Assembly (NCBI GenBank): GCA_934394985.1
Contig: CAKRRF010000001.1
Coordinates: forward strand, 1 to 64,000
Direction: 5' to 3'
DNA: 64,000 nucleotides
Origin: an uncultured Marvinbryantia sp.
GTDB taxonomy: Bacteria; Bacillota; Clostridia; Lachnospirales; Lachnospiraceae
Position numbers and translations under genes: made by a program. Position 1 is the stretch's first letter; each line of letters begins with the position of its first letter. This document shows positions 8,910 to 18,862 of this stretch, one piece after another. The notes beneath the pieces were generated by a model. The model was given only the letters and a program-made list of their open reading frames with translations, had not been told where the DNA came from and searched no databases.

Positions 8910-9917
8910 TTACCACTGCGTATCGTCGGATTCAATCTTCTTGTCCCTGAGCATCAGTTCTTTTACCGCTTCTTCTGCATTTTTATTTTCAAACAGAACT
9001 TTATTGACCTGTTCTACAATCGGCATTTCTACCTGATATTTTGAAGCAAGGGCAAGAGCTGCTCTGGCTGAATAGACACCTTCTACCACCATCTGCACTT
9101 CTTTCATGGCTTCATCCATTGTGTAGCCTTTTCCGATAAGATAGCCGGCTTTACGGTTGCGGCTGTGTACACTGGCACAGGTCACAATCAGATCTCCGAT
9201 ACCGGTCAGACCATAAAATGTCTCTGGCTTACCGCCCATCCTGACACCGAGTCTGGTAATCTCAGCAATACCGCGGGTAATCAATGCTGCTTTCGTATTG
9301 TCACCGTATCCCAGCCCATCGGCTGTTCCTGCAGCCAGGGCAATGACATTTTTCAGCGCACCGCCCAGTTCAATTCCCAGCATATCAGGGCTGATATACA
9401 CACGAAATACCGGACTGATAAATACACTGCGTAAATACTCTGCTGTTTTTCTGGATCTCGCACTGACTACACAGGTAGTCGGAAGCCTCCGGCTGACCTC
9501 TTCTGCATGGCTTGGGCCAGATAAAACACAAGCATCTGCATAAGGCATCTCTTCTTCAATGATATCTGTCAGAGTATAAAGTGTATTTTCTTCAATTCCT
9601 TTTGCCACATTTACAATGATTTGTCCGGCTCGGACATACTGCTTCATTTTCTGACAGGTGCTCCGGATAAACGGAGAAGGAACTGCCAGTACACAGACAT
9701 CTTTGTCTGACATGGTTTCTTTCATATCTGTGGTAAATGAAATACCTTCCGGAATCTCTACACCAGGCAGCTTACTTTCATGACGTCTTGTCTGGCTGAT
9801 CGTTTCCACTTCCTTTTCATGGATGGACCATACTGTCACATCATGTCCATTATCATGCAGTAAAATTGCAAGGGCTGTACCCCAGCTTCCTGCACCTAAG
9901 ATACCTATTCTTGCCAT
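8910..9917 (-). CDS. gpsA: NAD(P)-dependent glycerol-3-phosphate dehydrogenase
   Basis: A 335-residue cytosolic enzyme that makes sn-glycerol-3-phosphate from DHAP for phospholipid synthesis. The Rossmann motif GILGAGSWGTALA is at residues 4-16. The segments LSGPSHAEEV, ELGGALKNVIALAAG and the catalytic-lysine region are intact. The ATG follows AGGAGG. It directly follows plsY, the acyltransferase that uses its product, in the order der-plsY-gpsA. Confidence 0.95.
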   Translation of the reverse strand: MARIGILGAGSWGTALAILLHDNGHDVTVWSIHEKEVETISQTRRHESKLPGVEIPEGISFTTDMKETMSDKDVCVLAVPSPFIRSTCQKMKQYVRAGQIIVNVAKGIEENTLYTLTDIIEEEMPYADACVLSGPSHAEEVSRRLPTTCVVSARSRKTAEYLRSVFISPVFRVYISPDMLGIELGGALKNVIALAAGTADGLGYGDNTKAALITRGIAEITRLGVRMGGKPETFYGLTGIGDLIVTCASVHSRNRKAGYLIGKGYTMDEAMKEVQMVVEGVYSARAALALASKYQVEMPIVEQVNKVLFENKNAEEAVKELMLRDKKIESDDTQW

Positions 9918-9938
9918 TGTCGCACCTCCTGTCAGCGT

Positions 9939-10589
9939 CTATTGCTGGTCTTTTTTTCTCAAATATGTTTTTCGTTCTGTTCCTTTTAAGAGACGCCTGA
10001 TGTTTCCGCAGTGTTTCCCGTAGGCCAGTGCAGTAAGCAGTGCCATCAGGATATACATTTCTGTCAGATGGTTCTGAGACATATGAAACCATCCCATCTG
10101 ACCAAACAGTATCATTTCAATCATCAGAGCTGCATATACAACCAGAGATCCCAGCGATACGTAATGAGTTGTTAAAAAGATACCAAAAAAGGTAATGATT
10201 CCCAATACCGCCATAACCGGATGAAAAGACAGCACCAGTCCTGCCGTTGCTGCGATCCCCTTTCCTCCACGGAACTGAAGATAGAACGGGAAATTATGCC
10301 CCAGAATCACACCGGCAGCCGTATAAAGAACCAGAAGCGGCATCATGGATGCATACTGGGCATGAAACACGACTCTTACCAGACTGACTGCCAAAATGCA
10401 CTTCAGACAGTCACCGGCAAATGTGATAAGGCCGGCTTTTGTCCCCATTGTACGCAACATGTTGGTGGTTCCGGCATTTCCACTTCCGTAATTCCGGATA
10501 TCAATACCTTTACGTTTTCCTAAAATATAGCTTGTCTGGAAAAGGCCAAATACATAACCGATCGCCAGACAGATTATCCGAATACTCAT
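9939..10589 (-). CDS. plsY: Glycerol-3-phosphate acyltransferase PlsY
   Basis: A 216-residue polytopic membrane enzyme that transfers the acyl group from acyl-phosphate (made by PlsX, encoded at 30 kb) to glycerol-3-phosphate. Conserved PlsY motifs are visible: GSGNAGTTNMLRT near the N-terminus, then GHNFPFYLQFRGGKGIA. The ATG at 10589 is chosen because AAGGA lies 10 bases upstream. It begins just one base after the der stop codon. Confidence 0.93.
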   Translation of the reverse strand: MSIRIICLAIGYVFGLFQTSYILGKRKGIDIRNYGSGNAGTTNMLRTMGTKAGLITFAGDCLKCILAVSLVRVVFHAQYASMMPLLVLYTAAGVILGHNFPFYLQFRGGKGIAATAGLVLSFHPVMAVLGIITFFGIFLTTHYVSLGSLVVYAALMIEMILFGQMGWFHMSQNHLTEMYILMALLTALAYGKHCGNIRRLLKGTERKTYLRKKDQQ

Positions 10590-10590
10590 C

Positions 10591-11916
10591 TTATTCACTA
10601 TCCTTTCTTTCGCGAATAATAAACTTTAATGATGTTCCCTTAAAGCCAAAGGTATCACGGATCTTGTTTTCCAGATATCTGGTATATGAGAAATGCATCA
10701 GCTTCTTGTCATTTACAAATATCACAAATGTAGGCGGTTTTACTGCAACCTGAGTGATATAATACAGCTTCAGTCTCTTTCCCTTATCAGAAGGCGGCTG
10801 CTGCAGAGCAATTGCCTCAGACATAATCTCATTCAGCACACCTGTTGCAATACGCATAGTCTGGTTTTCAATAATCATATCAATTTTTTCAAACAGCTTT
10901 GGCAGTCGCTGTCCGGTCTGAGCCGATACGAACATAATTTCTGCATATGGCATGAAGGATAACACTTCTTTTACTTTGTTTGTATATTTATAAATAGTCT
11001 TGTCATCCTTTTCAATGGCATCCCACTTGTTTACCACCACCAGAATTCCTTTTCCTCTGTCATGGGCAATTCCTGCAATCTTCGCATCCTGCTCTGTTAC
11101 GCCTTCTGTGGCATCAATCACTACTACCACCACATCGGCTCGTTCTACAGCTGTCACTGTACGGATAATACTGTAACGCTCCAGTTCTTCTTTGATCTTA
11201 TTTTTTCTTCTGAGCCCTGCTGTATCAATAAAGACATATTCTCTGCCTTCCCACGTTACTTCTGTATCAATGGCATCTCTGGTTGTGCCTGCAATATTAG
11301 ATACGATCACTCGATTCTCGCCCAGCAGCTTGTTAATAATCGAAGATTTTCCTACATTTGGCTTTCCAACAACAGCAATCTTCGGGCGGTCATCCTCTTC
11401 TTCCTGCATCTCAGATTCCGGGAACTGCGCAATAACCTGATCCAGAAGATCTCCAAGTCCCTGCTTGTTGACAGAAGAAATCGGGAATGGATCACCGATA
11501 CCAAGATTATAAAATTCATATACATCTGCCATAAACTTCTCATGATGGTCTACTTTATTAACCGTCAGCACCACTGGCTTATGAGAACGGCGAAGCATAT
11601 CCGCCACTTTGGAATCAGAATCCACCAGTCCCTGCTTAACATCTACCATAAACAGAATTACATCTGCGGTATCGATGGCAATCTGTGCCTGTTCCCGCAT
11701 CTGTGACAGAATGATGTCTCTGCTGTCCGGTTCAATACCACCGGTATCAATCAATGTAAACGTGTGATTCAGCCATTCCACATCTGCATAGATACGGTCT
11801 CTGGTCACACCCGGTGTATCCTTTACAATCGAAATATTTTCTCCGGCCAGTGCATTAAAAAGAGTTGATTTTCCTACATTTGGCCGTCCAACAATCGCTA
11901 CAATCGGTTTACTCAT
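10591..11916 (-). CDS. der: Ribosome-associated GTPase Der (EngA)
   Basis: A 441-residue protein with two tandem G domains: GRPNVGKST near residue 10 with NKVD, and GKPNVGKSS near 185 with NKWD. A C-terminal KH-like domain follows. Der is essential for 50S subunit maturation. It starts one base after the stop of the DUF512 gene and precedes plsY and gpsA, so the four genes look like one transcript. Confidence 0.96.
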   Translation of the reverse strand: MSKPIVAIVGRPNVGKSTLFNALAGENISIVKDTPGVTRDRIYADVEWLNHTFTLIDTGGIEPDSRDIILSQMREQAQIAIDTADVILFMVDVKQGLVDSDSKVADMLRRSHKPVVLTVNKVDHHEKFMADVYEFYNLGIGDPFPISSVNKQGLGDLLDQVIAQFPESEMQEEEDDRPKIAVVGKPNVGKSSIINKLLGENRVIVSNIAGTTRDAIDTEVTWEGREYVFIDTAGLRRKNKIKEELERYSIIRTVTAVERADVVVVVIDATEGVTEQDAKIAGIAHDRGKGILVVVNKWDAIEKDDKTIYKYTNKVKEVLSFMPYAEIMFVSAQTGQRLPKLFEKIDMIIENQTMRIATGVLNEIMSEAIALQQPPSDKGKRLKLYYITQVAVKPPTFVIFVNDKKLMHFSYTRYLENKIRDTFGFKGTSLKFIIRERKDSE

Positions 11917-11917
11917 A

Positions 11918-13267
11918 TTATTTCACCTCATATGGCTGCTTTTCCCGTCCGGAAGATGTCTCTTCCAGAAGAATTGCATGCACAAAATCCTTTCCATCTG
12001 AATTTACTATTCCTGTTTTCACACAAAGAGCCTGTTCCAGTTCGTCTACTGTCATGTCGTCCAGAAAAACATCTTCCCCGTCCCTGAGCACATTACAACT
12101 CAAAAACAATCGTTCTCCCAGATCTTTTCCCTTTAACTGAGCTTCCAGGTCCTGTCCGGTGAGAAGACCTGCTACGGTAATCATTTCGCCAAAAAAGCGA
12201 TTTTGAATCGGATATACCTGCACTGTGACATTAGGATACATTGCTGTGATCTTCTCTGCTGCCAGGCGAATACAATCCGCCGCCAGAAGTCCGGTCGCTA
12301 CCGATACGGTATGGCATCTGTCATCACCGGTTCGCTTCTCCAGTTCTTCCTGTACCTCATTCATAAAAAGACGAATCATACCTACGCCATTTTCCAGCTG
12401 CGGATAACCGTCATAATTATCCTCTTCCGGAAGTGCTCTCTCTGCCAGGAGATACCACTCATCGGACGCATGAATCATGTGAGTATGATGTTCTTTCATG
12501 ATTCTGTCCTGCCATTTGTGGATGGTATCCAGCACCTTGATAGCGTCTTCCTTATGAAATGGCTCCAGTGGATATAATCCCTCACGGAACTTTGTCAATC
12601 CTACCGGCACCACTGACACACTGACAAGATTCGGCAGATACTGTGTCAGCTGTTCTATCGTGTATTCCAGCTCTGCACCGTCATTGACACCTTTGCATAA
12701 AACAATCTGCCCGTTCAGTTCTATTCCAGCTTCTATGAAACGATCCACCTTTTTCAGCGCTTCTCCCGCAAAACGATTATGAAGCATCTGGCATCGAAGC
12801 TTTGGATTCATAGTCTGAAATGAGATATTAATCGGAGAGAGATGATAGCGGATGATCTGCTGAATATCTTCTTCTTTTAAATTAGTCAGAGTAATATAAT
12901 TACCCTGTAAGAAAGAAAGCCGGGAATCATCATCTTTAAAATACAACGTATCACGCATTCCCGGAGGCATCTGATCAATAAAACAGAAAATACATTTGTT
13001 ATGACAGGAATGATACTCATCCATCATGCCATTCTCAAATTCCATTCCCAGATCTTCTTCAAATTCCTTTTCAATCTCCAGCTCCCACTCCTCACCATCC
13101 GGCTTGCGGATGACCACGGTCAGATATTCTTCATTACAGAGATACCGATAATCCAGAATGTCTCCTACCGGCTGGTCATTAATCGATACCAGCTCATCGC
13201 CTGGCTCAATTTCCATCTCTTCTGCAATGCTTCCATTTATAATACGACTGATAATATGTTTTTTCAT
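11918..13267 (-). CDS. DUF512 family protein with PDZ-like N-terminus and radical-SAM cysteine motif
   Basis: A 449-residue protein. The ATG at 13267 follows ACAGGAGC; an upstream ATG at 13303 has no site. Residues about 5-65 look PDZ-like ([20 protein letters not shown]). C88, C92 and C95 form CxxxCxxC, the radical-SAM 4Fe-4S signature. The C-terminal third is DUF512. The family is widespread in Clostridia and cyanobacteria, and its reaction is not established. It leads the der-plsY-gpsA gene string. Confidence 0.85.
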   Translation of the reverse strand: MKKHIISRIINGSIAEEMEIEPGDELVSINDQPVGDILDYRYLCNEEYLTVVIRKPDGEEWELEIEKEFEEDLGMEFENGMMDEYHSCHNKCIFCFIDQMPPGMRDTLYFKDDDSRLSFLQGNYITLTNLKEEDIQQIIRYHLSPINISFQTMNPKLRCQMLHNRFAGEALKKVDRFIEAGIELNGQIVLCKGVNDGAELEYTIEQLTQYLPNLVSVSVVPVGLTKFREGLYPLEPFHKEDAIKVLDTIHKWQDRIMKEHHTHMIHASDEWYLLAERALPEEDNYDGYPQLENGVGMIRLFMNEVQEELEKRTGDDRCHTVSVATGLLAADCIRLAAEKITAMYPNVTVQVYPIQNRFFGEMITVAGLLTGQDLEAQLKGKDLGERLFLSCNVLRDGEDVFLDDMTVDELEQALCVKTGIVNSDGKDFVHAILLEETSSGREKQPYEVK

Positions 13268-13382
13268 ATGGAAACTGCTCCTGTTATTTTTATTGCTGAT
13301 CATAAATATCCATTCATATCATACTAAAATTGTCTCTAAATTGCAATCTTATATTTTTTTAAAGCAAAATGCGACAATTTTC

Positions 13383-13411
13383 TTGACGGAACTCTAAAGA
13401 GCCACTATACT
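13383..13411 (+). promoter_or_regulatory. Promoter of prs
   Basis: TTGACG and TATACT are separated by exactly 17 bases on the plus strand, about 75 bases before prs. The inverted repeat CTTGAC/GTCAAG brackets the promoter and could be an operator. Confidence 0.8.
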
Positions 13412-13486
13412 GTCAAGTGAATTCATCCCTCAGCAAGACAAAAACTGTCTGCTGATATTACTATTAATAAAATTGTGGAGGCATGT

Positions 13487-14659
13487 ATGACTGATCAGTT
13501 TGATACATTACGAAACGCATTACCGATTGCGCCAATTAAAATTGCAACTTTGGAAGGATGTAAAGATTTTGCCACAAAGGTAAATGAACATCTGGTGGAA
13601 TATCGTCACACCAACCCGACTCAGGATATCCAGAACATACATTACAGAGGCTATTCTGAAGATACCTATATGCTGGATTGTGTCTGCCCAAGATTTGGTA
13701 CCGGTGAGGGAAAGGGCATGATCAATTCCTCCGTCCGCGGAAGTGATTTATATATTTTTGCAGATGTGACAAATTACAGTCTGACTTATAAATTATTCGG
13801 ACAGGAAAATCATATGTCACCGGATAATCATTTCCAGGATCTGAAACGTATTATTTCTGCAACAAACGGAAAAGCCAAAAGACTGAATGTTATTATGCCA
13901 TTCCTCTATGAAGGTCGTCAGCATAAGCGTTCCGGACGTGAATCTCTGGACTGTGCACTGGCACTTCAGGAACTGGTAGATTTAGGTGTCAGCAATATCA
14001 TTACATTTGATGCACACGACCCGCGTGTACAAAATGCAATACCTCTGATTGGCTTTGATACATTTATGCCGACTTATCAGTTCTTGAAAGCCATTATAGA
14101 TACTACCCCGGATTTTTGCATTGACAGCGATCATCTGATGATCATCAGCCCTGATGAGGGTGCTATGGGACGTGCAGTGTATTTTTCTACCATCCTTGGC
14201 GTAGATATGGGTATGTTCTACAAACGTCGTGACTATTCTGTCATTGTGAATGGAAAGAATCCGATCGTAGCCCATGAATTCCTTGGTTCTTCCGTAGAAG
14301 GAAAAGACGTTGTCATTGTCGATGACATGATCTCTTCCGGTGAGAGTATGCTGGATGTTGCCAAACAGCTGAAGGACCGCAAGGCAAGACGTGTATTTGT
14401 CTGCACCACATTTGGTCTGTTCACTGACGGATTTGAAAAATTTGACGAATTCTATGAAAAAGAATATATTTACAAAGTAATTACTACCAACCTGAATTAT
14501 CGTGCTCCTGAGCTTCTTACAAAGCCATATTATGTAGAAGCTGATATGACGAAGTTTACGGCAAGTATCATGGACAGTCTGAATCACGATATTTCCCTCG
14601 AACCGATCATCAGTCCAACCAGAAAAATTCAGAAGCTGCTGAAAAAAATTCAAAAATAA
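13487..14659 (+). CDS. prs: Ribose-phosphate pyrophosphokinase, long variant
   Basis: A 390-residue PRPP synthetase-like protein, about 75 residues longer than the usual ~315. The ATG at 13487 is preceded by GTGGAGG; the GTG inside that site is an in-frame but unlikely start. Two phosphoribosyltransferase-type lobes are visible. MPFLYEGRQHKRSGRESLD replaces the usual YYGYARQDRK region. TFDAHDPRVQNA carries the divalent-metal His. VIVDDMISSGESM is the PRPP-binding loop. Conserved elements suggest an active enzyme making PRPP for nucleotide synthesis. It is monocistronic, with its own promoter and terminator, and is one of few plus-strand genes here. Confidence 0.9.
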   Translation: MTDQFDTLRNALPIAPIKIATLEGCKDFATKVNEHLVEYRHTNPTQDIQNIHYRGYSEDTYMLDCVCPRFGTGEGKGMINSSVRGSDLYIFADVTNYSLTYKLFGQENHMSPDNHFQDLKRIISATNGKAKRLNVIMPFLYEGRQHKRSGRESLDCALALQELVDLGVSNIITFDAHDPRVQNAIPLIGFDTFMPTYQFLKAIIDTTPDFCIDSDHLMIISPDEGAMGRAVYFSTILGVDMGMFYKRRDYSVIVNGKNPIVAHEFLGSSVEGKDVVIVDDMISSGESMLDVAKQLKDRKARRVFVCTTFGLFTDGFEKFDEFYEKEYIYKVITTNLNYRAPELLTKPYYVEADMTKFTASIMDSLNHDISLEPIISPTRKIQKLLKKIQK

Positions 14660-14685
14660 AGGTATGTAAAACTGCACAGCGCAAC

Positions 14686-14717
14686 AAAAGACTGGCTCAA
14701 ACGAGTCAGTCTTTTTT
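14686..14717 (+). terminator. Terminator of prs
   Basis: AAAGACTGGCTC pairs with GAGTCAGTCTTT (one G-U pair) around an AAAC loop and is followed by a T-run. Confidence 0.9.
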
Positions 14718-14764
14718 ATAATTTACGCGAGCAACGAGCAACAGTCCGTATGTCCTACCGAAGC

Positions 14765-15643
14765 TTACGATCGTATCATTAAAAACGCCGCCAGGTTTCC
14801 GCGCTGTCCGCAAGAAGCCCTGTGGGAATATAAAAACTCCGGATTACAGCAGGTACAGAGATCTGTTACCGAAATCTGTTCCATTGGAATGCCTGATTCC
14901 TGCAGAAGAATTTCATTTGCACGCCACAAATTCAGCTGATATTTTCCATCTGGTTTCTCATAAAACAATTCCGGCCAGTATTTCTCTGAAAAGCTTTCCT
15001 GAAAACGCTCCGCCACATCCTGGCTGACTTCATAACATGCCTGACAGATAGACGGTCCTATAGCAGCCAGCAAATTCTCAGGACAGCTTCCATACTCCTC
15101 TTGCATTCTGCGGATTGTCTGCTGACTGATTTTGCCTACTGTGCCTCTCCAACCGGAATGAGACAAACCAATTGCCTTTTTCACCGGATCTATTAAAAAA
15201 ATGGGCACACAGTCCGCATAAAACGTAGTCAGCACCACACCTGGCTCATTGGTAATCAGTCCGTCAATGTCCTGATAGTCCCGTTCTCTGGAATACCCCT
15301 TCCCGCAATCCTCTCTGGTGACCTTTCGAATATTGATAGTATGTGTCTGGTGCGTAAATACCATCTGTTCCGGTTCAAATCCAATGGCTGATGCGATCCG
15401 GCAAAAGTTTTCCCTGACATTTCCCTCTTCATCTCCCCGGCTAAAGCTGAGATTCATACTGTACAAATGCTCTTTACTCACTCCACCGAGGCGGGTAGAA
15501 AAGCCGTGCAGAAACTGTTCCTGCTCATCAAACTGCGGCCAGGTAAGCCAGCAGATGTCTTTTTTCTGATGAATACGAAGAACCGGAGCATTTCCAGCTC
15601 TTTTTATTCTGATTCTGTGATTTCGATCCTGAATATATTCCAT
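14765..15643 (-). CDS. pgeF: PgeF/YfiH family polyphenol oxidase-like (laccase-domain) protein
   Basis: A 292-residue member of the Cu-oxidase_4 family. The metal-site residues lie in TFYADCVPIFLID (Cys) and GLSHSGWRGTVGKI (His), with an earlier FTHQTHT. The family includes PgeF, which removes L-Ser misincorporated in peptidoglycan, and proteins with purine nucleoside phosphorylase/adenosine deaminase activity; which applies here is not decidable. The start ATG follows ACAGGAG. yraN and rnhB lie next on the same strand. Confidence 0.87.
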   Translation of the reverse strand: MEYIQDRNHRIRIKRAGNAPVLRIHQKKDICWLTWPQFDEQEQFLHGFSTRLGGVSKEHLYSMNLSFSRGDEEGNVRENFCRIASAIGFEPEQMVFTHQTHTINIRKVTREDCGKGYSRERDYQDIDGLITNEPGVVLTTFYADCVPIFLIDPVKKAIGLSHSGWRGTVGKISQQTIRRMQEEYGSCPENLLAAIGPSICQACYEVSQDVAERFQESFSEKYWPELFYEKPDGKYQLNLWRANEILLQESGIPMEQISVTDLCTCCNPEFLYSHRASCGQRGNLAAFLMIRS

Positions 15644-15685
15644 GATTTTCTCCTGTCAGCCATGATGCTGTTCTGAAAAATTCTT

Positions 15686-16030
15686 TCATGTATAAAATGC
15701 ATTTTTAATGTGACAAATACTGTCGCCACAGATTCCTATTACATCAAAACGGCAGGGAATATCTATGTATCGCTTCTCATACAGATAATATCTGGCCACC
15801 TGAATGATCTTTTTCTGTTTTCTGAGGTCTACTGCTTCCAGTGGATCACCTGATGACGCATTCTTTCGATATTTTACTTCGACAAATACCAGATATGCAC
15901 CGTCCCTGGCGATCAGATCAATCTCTCCGGAACGGATCCTGTAATTTTTCTCCAGAATCTGATAGTTTTGAGCTCTCAGATATTCTGCTGCCACATTTTC
16001 GTACTCTTGTCCTGTTTTTCTTCGATTCAA
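15686..16030 (-). CDS. YraN family (UPF0102) endonuclease-like protein
   Basis: A 114-residue protein with a restriction-endonuclease-like fold signature: GEIDLIARDGAYLVFVEVKYRK, which has the E-x-D and E-V-K catalytic pattern. It begins with a TTG at 16030, 4 bases after AAAGGAC. Biological function is not established for the family. It usually sits beside rnhB, as here. Confidence 0.88.
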   Translation of the reverse strand: MNRRKTGQEYENVAAEYLRAQNYQILEKNYRIRSGEIDLIARDGAYLVFVEVKYRKNASSGDPLEAVDLRKQKKIIQVARYYLYEKRYIDIPCRFDVIGICGDSICHIKNAFYT

Positions 16031-16070
16031 ATTCGTCCTTTCCGAATCAATGGTTCTAAATACAGTAACA

Positions 16071-16835
16071 CTACACTTCTACAAAATGTCCGATAAAAGT
16101 CTTTCTGTGAATCGGTGACGGACCAAGCTTCTTTAAAACCTCTATATGTGCTGCCGAGCCATATCCTTTATGTCCTGCGAAACCATATTCCGGCATAATC
16201 TTATCATATTCCACCATCAGCCTGTCCCTGGTGACCTTTGCAAGAATACTGGCTGCCGCTATAGACATACTCCTGGCATCACCTTTGATAATCGGAATCT
16301 GTGGAACCTCTACCTGTGGAATAGTTACCGCATCGTTAAGAAGCAGATCCGGGCTGGTCGTCAGCTTGCTGATTGCCTGGCGCATTGCTTCGTACGTTGC
16401 CTGCAAAATATTAATCTCATCAATCCGGGCCGGAGAAACGATGCCTACCGCCGAAGCCACCGCTTTTTCCCTGATCTCATCAAAAAGCTCTTCTCTTCTG
16501 GAGGCAGACAGTTTCTTAGAATCATTCAGATAACGGATTTTGCAATCTTTGGGTAAAATAACAGCACCTGCCACAACAGGACCTGCCAGCGGTCCTCTTC
16601 CTGCCTCATCTATGCCGCAAATATGGCAGTAGGAGCTGTTGGCTCTCTCAAACTCCAACATGGTATCCAGACGCAGCTGTTCCGCTATTTCTCGATCCAG
16701 CTTTTTCTGACAGGAAGCCAGAAGCGTTTTCACTCCTTTTCGCTCATCACTTTCAAATTGAGCCATGCAGGCAGAAAGCTCTTCCAGCGGCACCTGCTCC
16801 AGTTCTTTTTTTATCTCAGAAATTGACTTCCCCAT
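16071..16835 (-). CDS. rnhB: Ribonuclease HII
   Basis: A 254-residue RNase HII that removes ribonucleotides from DNA. The catalytic motif CGIDEAGRGPLAGPVV carries the DE pair, with further acidic residues in LNDSKKLS and LLLNDAV. The ATG at 16835 is preceded by AGAGGAGG, and this start is one base past the rbgA stop; a longer upstream reading overlaps rbgA and is rejected. An N-terminal extension of about 70 residues before the catalytic domain is common in Firmicutes RNase HII. Confidence 0.94.
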   Translation of the reverse strand: MGKSISEIKKELEQVPLEELSACMAQFESDERKGVKTLLASCQKKLDREIAEQLRLDTMLEFERANSSYCHICGIDEAGRGPLAGPVVAGAVILPKDCKIRYLNDSKKLSASRREELFDEIREKAVASAVGIVSPARIDEINILQATYEAMRQAISKLTTSPDLLLNDAVTIPQVEVPQIPIIKGDARSMSIAAASILAKVTRDRLMVEYDKIMPEYGFAGHKGYGSAAHIEVLKKLGPSPIHRKTFIGHFVEV

Positions 16836-16836
16836 C

Positions 16837-17691
16837 TTATGCCTCCTCTGGCATTTCCAGCGTAATTCTACCCAGTTTTCCGCTTCGGAAATCATCCATC
16901 AGTAGTCTGGATGCTTTCCCATAATCCAGTTCGCCGCCTTTTAAAAGGCATCCACGCACTTTCGCCACCTCGCCCAGAATCTGAAGTGCTTCCTTTTCCT
17001 GCGTTTCTTCACACTGATAACGTTTTTCCAGTGTACCCGGATAGGAAGCACGCAAATACTGAATCAGTTCCAGTGCCAGTTCATCAATATTAAGAATTTC
17101 GTCATTGATAGAGCCAATCATGGCCAGTCTCAGACCAACTGCCTGATCTTCGAATTTTGGCCAAAGAATCCCCGGTGTATCCAGCAGTTCTACATTTTTA
17201 TTCAGACGAATCCACTGTTTTCCCTTGGTAACACCAGGTTTATTTCCTGTTTTGGCACATGCCTTTCCTGCATAGGTATTGATAAATGTAGACTTTCCAA
17301 CATTCGGAATACCTACTACCATTGCACGAACCGGCCGGTTTTTGATACCGCGTTTACGGTCTCTTTCAATTTTCTCGCTGCAGGCTTCCTGAATAATAGC
17401 TGAAATTGCCTTCATACCTGCTCCGCTTCTGGAATCTACTTCCTGTACATAATATCCCTTTTCTTGAAAAAATCCGGTCCATTTTTTATTGGCCGCTTTA
17501 TCTGCCAGATCTGCCTTGTTAAGCAGGATCAGTCTGGATTTATTTTTTCCAAGTTCATCAATATCCGGATTTCGGCTGGATAATGGTACACGGGCATCCA
17601 CCAGTTCAATCACAAGATCAATAAGTTTTATATCTTCCTGCATCATACGTCTCGCTTTTGTCATATGACCAGGATACCACTGATAATTCAT
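16837..17691 (-). CDS. rbgA: Ribosome biogenesis GTPase RbgA (YlqF)
   Basis: A 284-residue circularly permuted GTPase. The G4 motif (LLNKADLADK) comes before the G1 P-loop (GIPNVGKSTFIN) and G3 (DTPGIL). RbgA acts late in 50S assembly. It lies between lepB and rnhB, the usual Firmicutes order rplS-lepB-rbgA-rnhB. Confidence 0.95.
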   Translation of the reverse strand: MNYQWYPGHMTKARRMMQEDIKLIDLVIELVDARVPLSSRNPDIDELGKNKSRLILLNKADLADKAANKKWTGFFQEKGYYVQEVDSRSGAGMKAISAIIQEACSEKIERDRKRGIKNRPVRAMVVGIPNVGKSTFINTYAGKACAKTGNKPGVTKGKQWIRLNKNVELLDTPGILWPKFEDQAVGLRLAMIGSINDEILNIDELALELIQYLRASYPGTLEKRYQCEETQEKEALQILGEVAKVRGCLLKGGELDYGKASRLLMDDFRSGKLGRITLEMPEEA

Positions 17692-17701
17692 ATATTTCCC
17701 C

Positions 17702-18286
17702 CTATTTGATTAATCCAAAGCTGTCTGTCGGAAAAATGCGCAGCCACACACGCCCCTCGATATAATCTGCATCCACCAGTCCGATATCAGCATATCGGCT
17801 GTCCTCGCTGTTATTTCTGTTATCGCCCAGAACAAAGTATTCTGTCACACCAAGGGTAATTTCTTCCGCTGCCAGTCCCGGGTTGGTAATAACCGGATAA
17901 TCCGTCTTTTCCAGATATACCTTTCCATTGATATAGATCATTCCATCTTTGATCTGGATGGTTTCTCCAGGAAGTCCGATCACTCTTTTGATATATGTGT
18001 GGGAAGTATGACTTCCGTTTGGCTTAAACGCAACAATATCATTTCTGGCCGGTGTACCAATACGATAGGAAAAAGTATCAATCAGTACGTGATCTCCATC
18101 TGAAAGAGTCACCTCCATAGACTGGCCTGTATTGGTCCGCATTTGTCCGAAAAACAAAACCAGGACAAACGCTATCAGAACCACCACCGCTATCTCAAAT
18201 ATCCAGAGCAGCATCCCCTTCACCTGCTCCAGAATTGATTTCTTTTCTTTTTGTCTTTTTCTTGTGGCACGCTTTTCTCTTCTCAT
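17702..18286 (-). CDS. lepB: Signal peptidase I
   Basis: A 194-residue membrane-anchored protease that removes Sec/Tat signal peptides. A basic N-terminal cytosolic stretch is followed by one membrane helix (about 27-47). The catalytic Ser56 is in TGQSME and Lys100 in YIKRVIGLPGE; the conserved GDNRNNSEDSR box is present. The ATG at 18286 follows GCAGGAGC. A strong terminator separates it from rplS, so it may also be expressed from its own start or by readthrough. Confidence 0.95.
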   Translation of the reverse strand: MRREKRATRKRQKEKKSILEQVKGMLLWIFEIAVVVLIAFVLVLFFGQMRTNTGQSMEVTLSDGDHVLIDTFSYRIGTPARNDIVAFKPNGSHTSHTYIKRVIGLPGETIQIKDGMIYINGKVYLEKTDYPVITNPGLAAEEITLGVTEYFVLGDNRNNSEDSRYADIGLVDADYIEGRVWLRIFPTDSFGLIK

Positions 18287-18310
18287 TAACACGCTCCTGC
18301 TTTCGGGATG

Positions 18311-18337
18311 CAAAAAAGCTGTCCGAAGACAGCCCTT
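18311..18337 (-). terminator. Terminator between rplS and lepB
   Basis: GGCTGTC and GACAGC close a UUCG tetraloop, followed by TTTTTT on the minus strand. It is a very strong intrinsic terminator. Confidence 0.92.
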
Positions 18338-18346
18338 TTACAATTC

Positions 18347-18694
18347 TTATTTTACAAGTTCTTTTACCTTTGCGCTCTTTCCGCTACGTCCTCTTAAGTA
18401 ATTCAGTTTCGCACGTCTTACTTTACCTCTTCTGATTACTTCTACTCTTTCAACGTTTGGAGAGTGTAATGGCCATGTCTTTTCCACACCGATTCCGTTG
18501 GAGCTCTTTCTTACAGTAAATGTAGCACGAGTGCTTCCACCCTGTTTCTTAAGAACAGTTCCTTCAAAAACCTGTACACGTTCACGATTTCCTTCTTTGA
18601 TTTTTCCGTAAACTCTTACTGTGTCACCTACATTGAACTGAGGTACGTCTTCTCTTAACTGAGCAGCTTCAATATTTTTAATAATTTCCTGCAT
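18347..18694 (-). CDS. rplS: 50S ribosomal protein L19
   Basis: 115 residues, the standard L19 length, beginning [16 protein letters not shown]. The ATG at 18694 follows AAGGAGG. Conserved segments [27 protein letters not shown] and [11 protein letters not shown] are intact. It lies downstream of trmD with one extra gene in between. Confidence 0.97.
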   Translation of the reverse strand: MQEIIKNIEAAQLREDVPQFNVGDTVRVYGKIKEGNRERVQVFEGTVLKKQGGSTRATFTVRKSSNGIGVEKTWPLHSPNVERVEVIRRGKVRRAKLNYLRGRSGKSAKVKELVK

Positions 18695-18862
18695 TTGTTG
18701 TTCCTCCTTATATTTTTGGATGTTCATAATACGTATCTGTAGCAGAGGACCATCTCTTTCTCACAACGTATATCATGATATCATGCAAGAAAAGAAAATG
18801 CAAGGAAAATTTATTGAATTTACAAAGAAATCCTGCTGTGTCTTAATTTCATGCAATATACA

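Noticed and set aside
13982..14677. 231-residue minus-strand ORF opposite prs
   Set aside because: Shadow of the strongly supported prs gene, and no recognisable domain.
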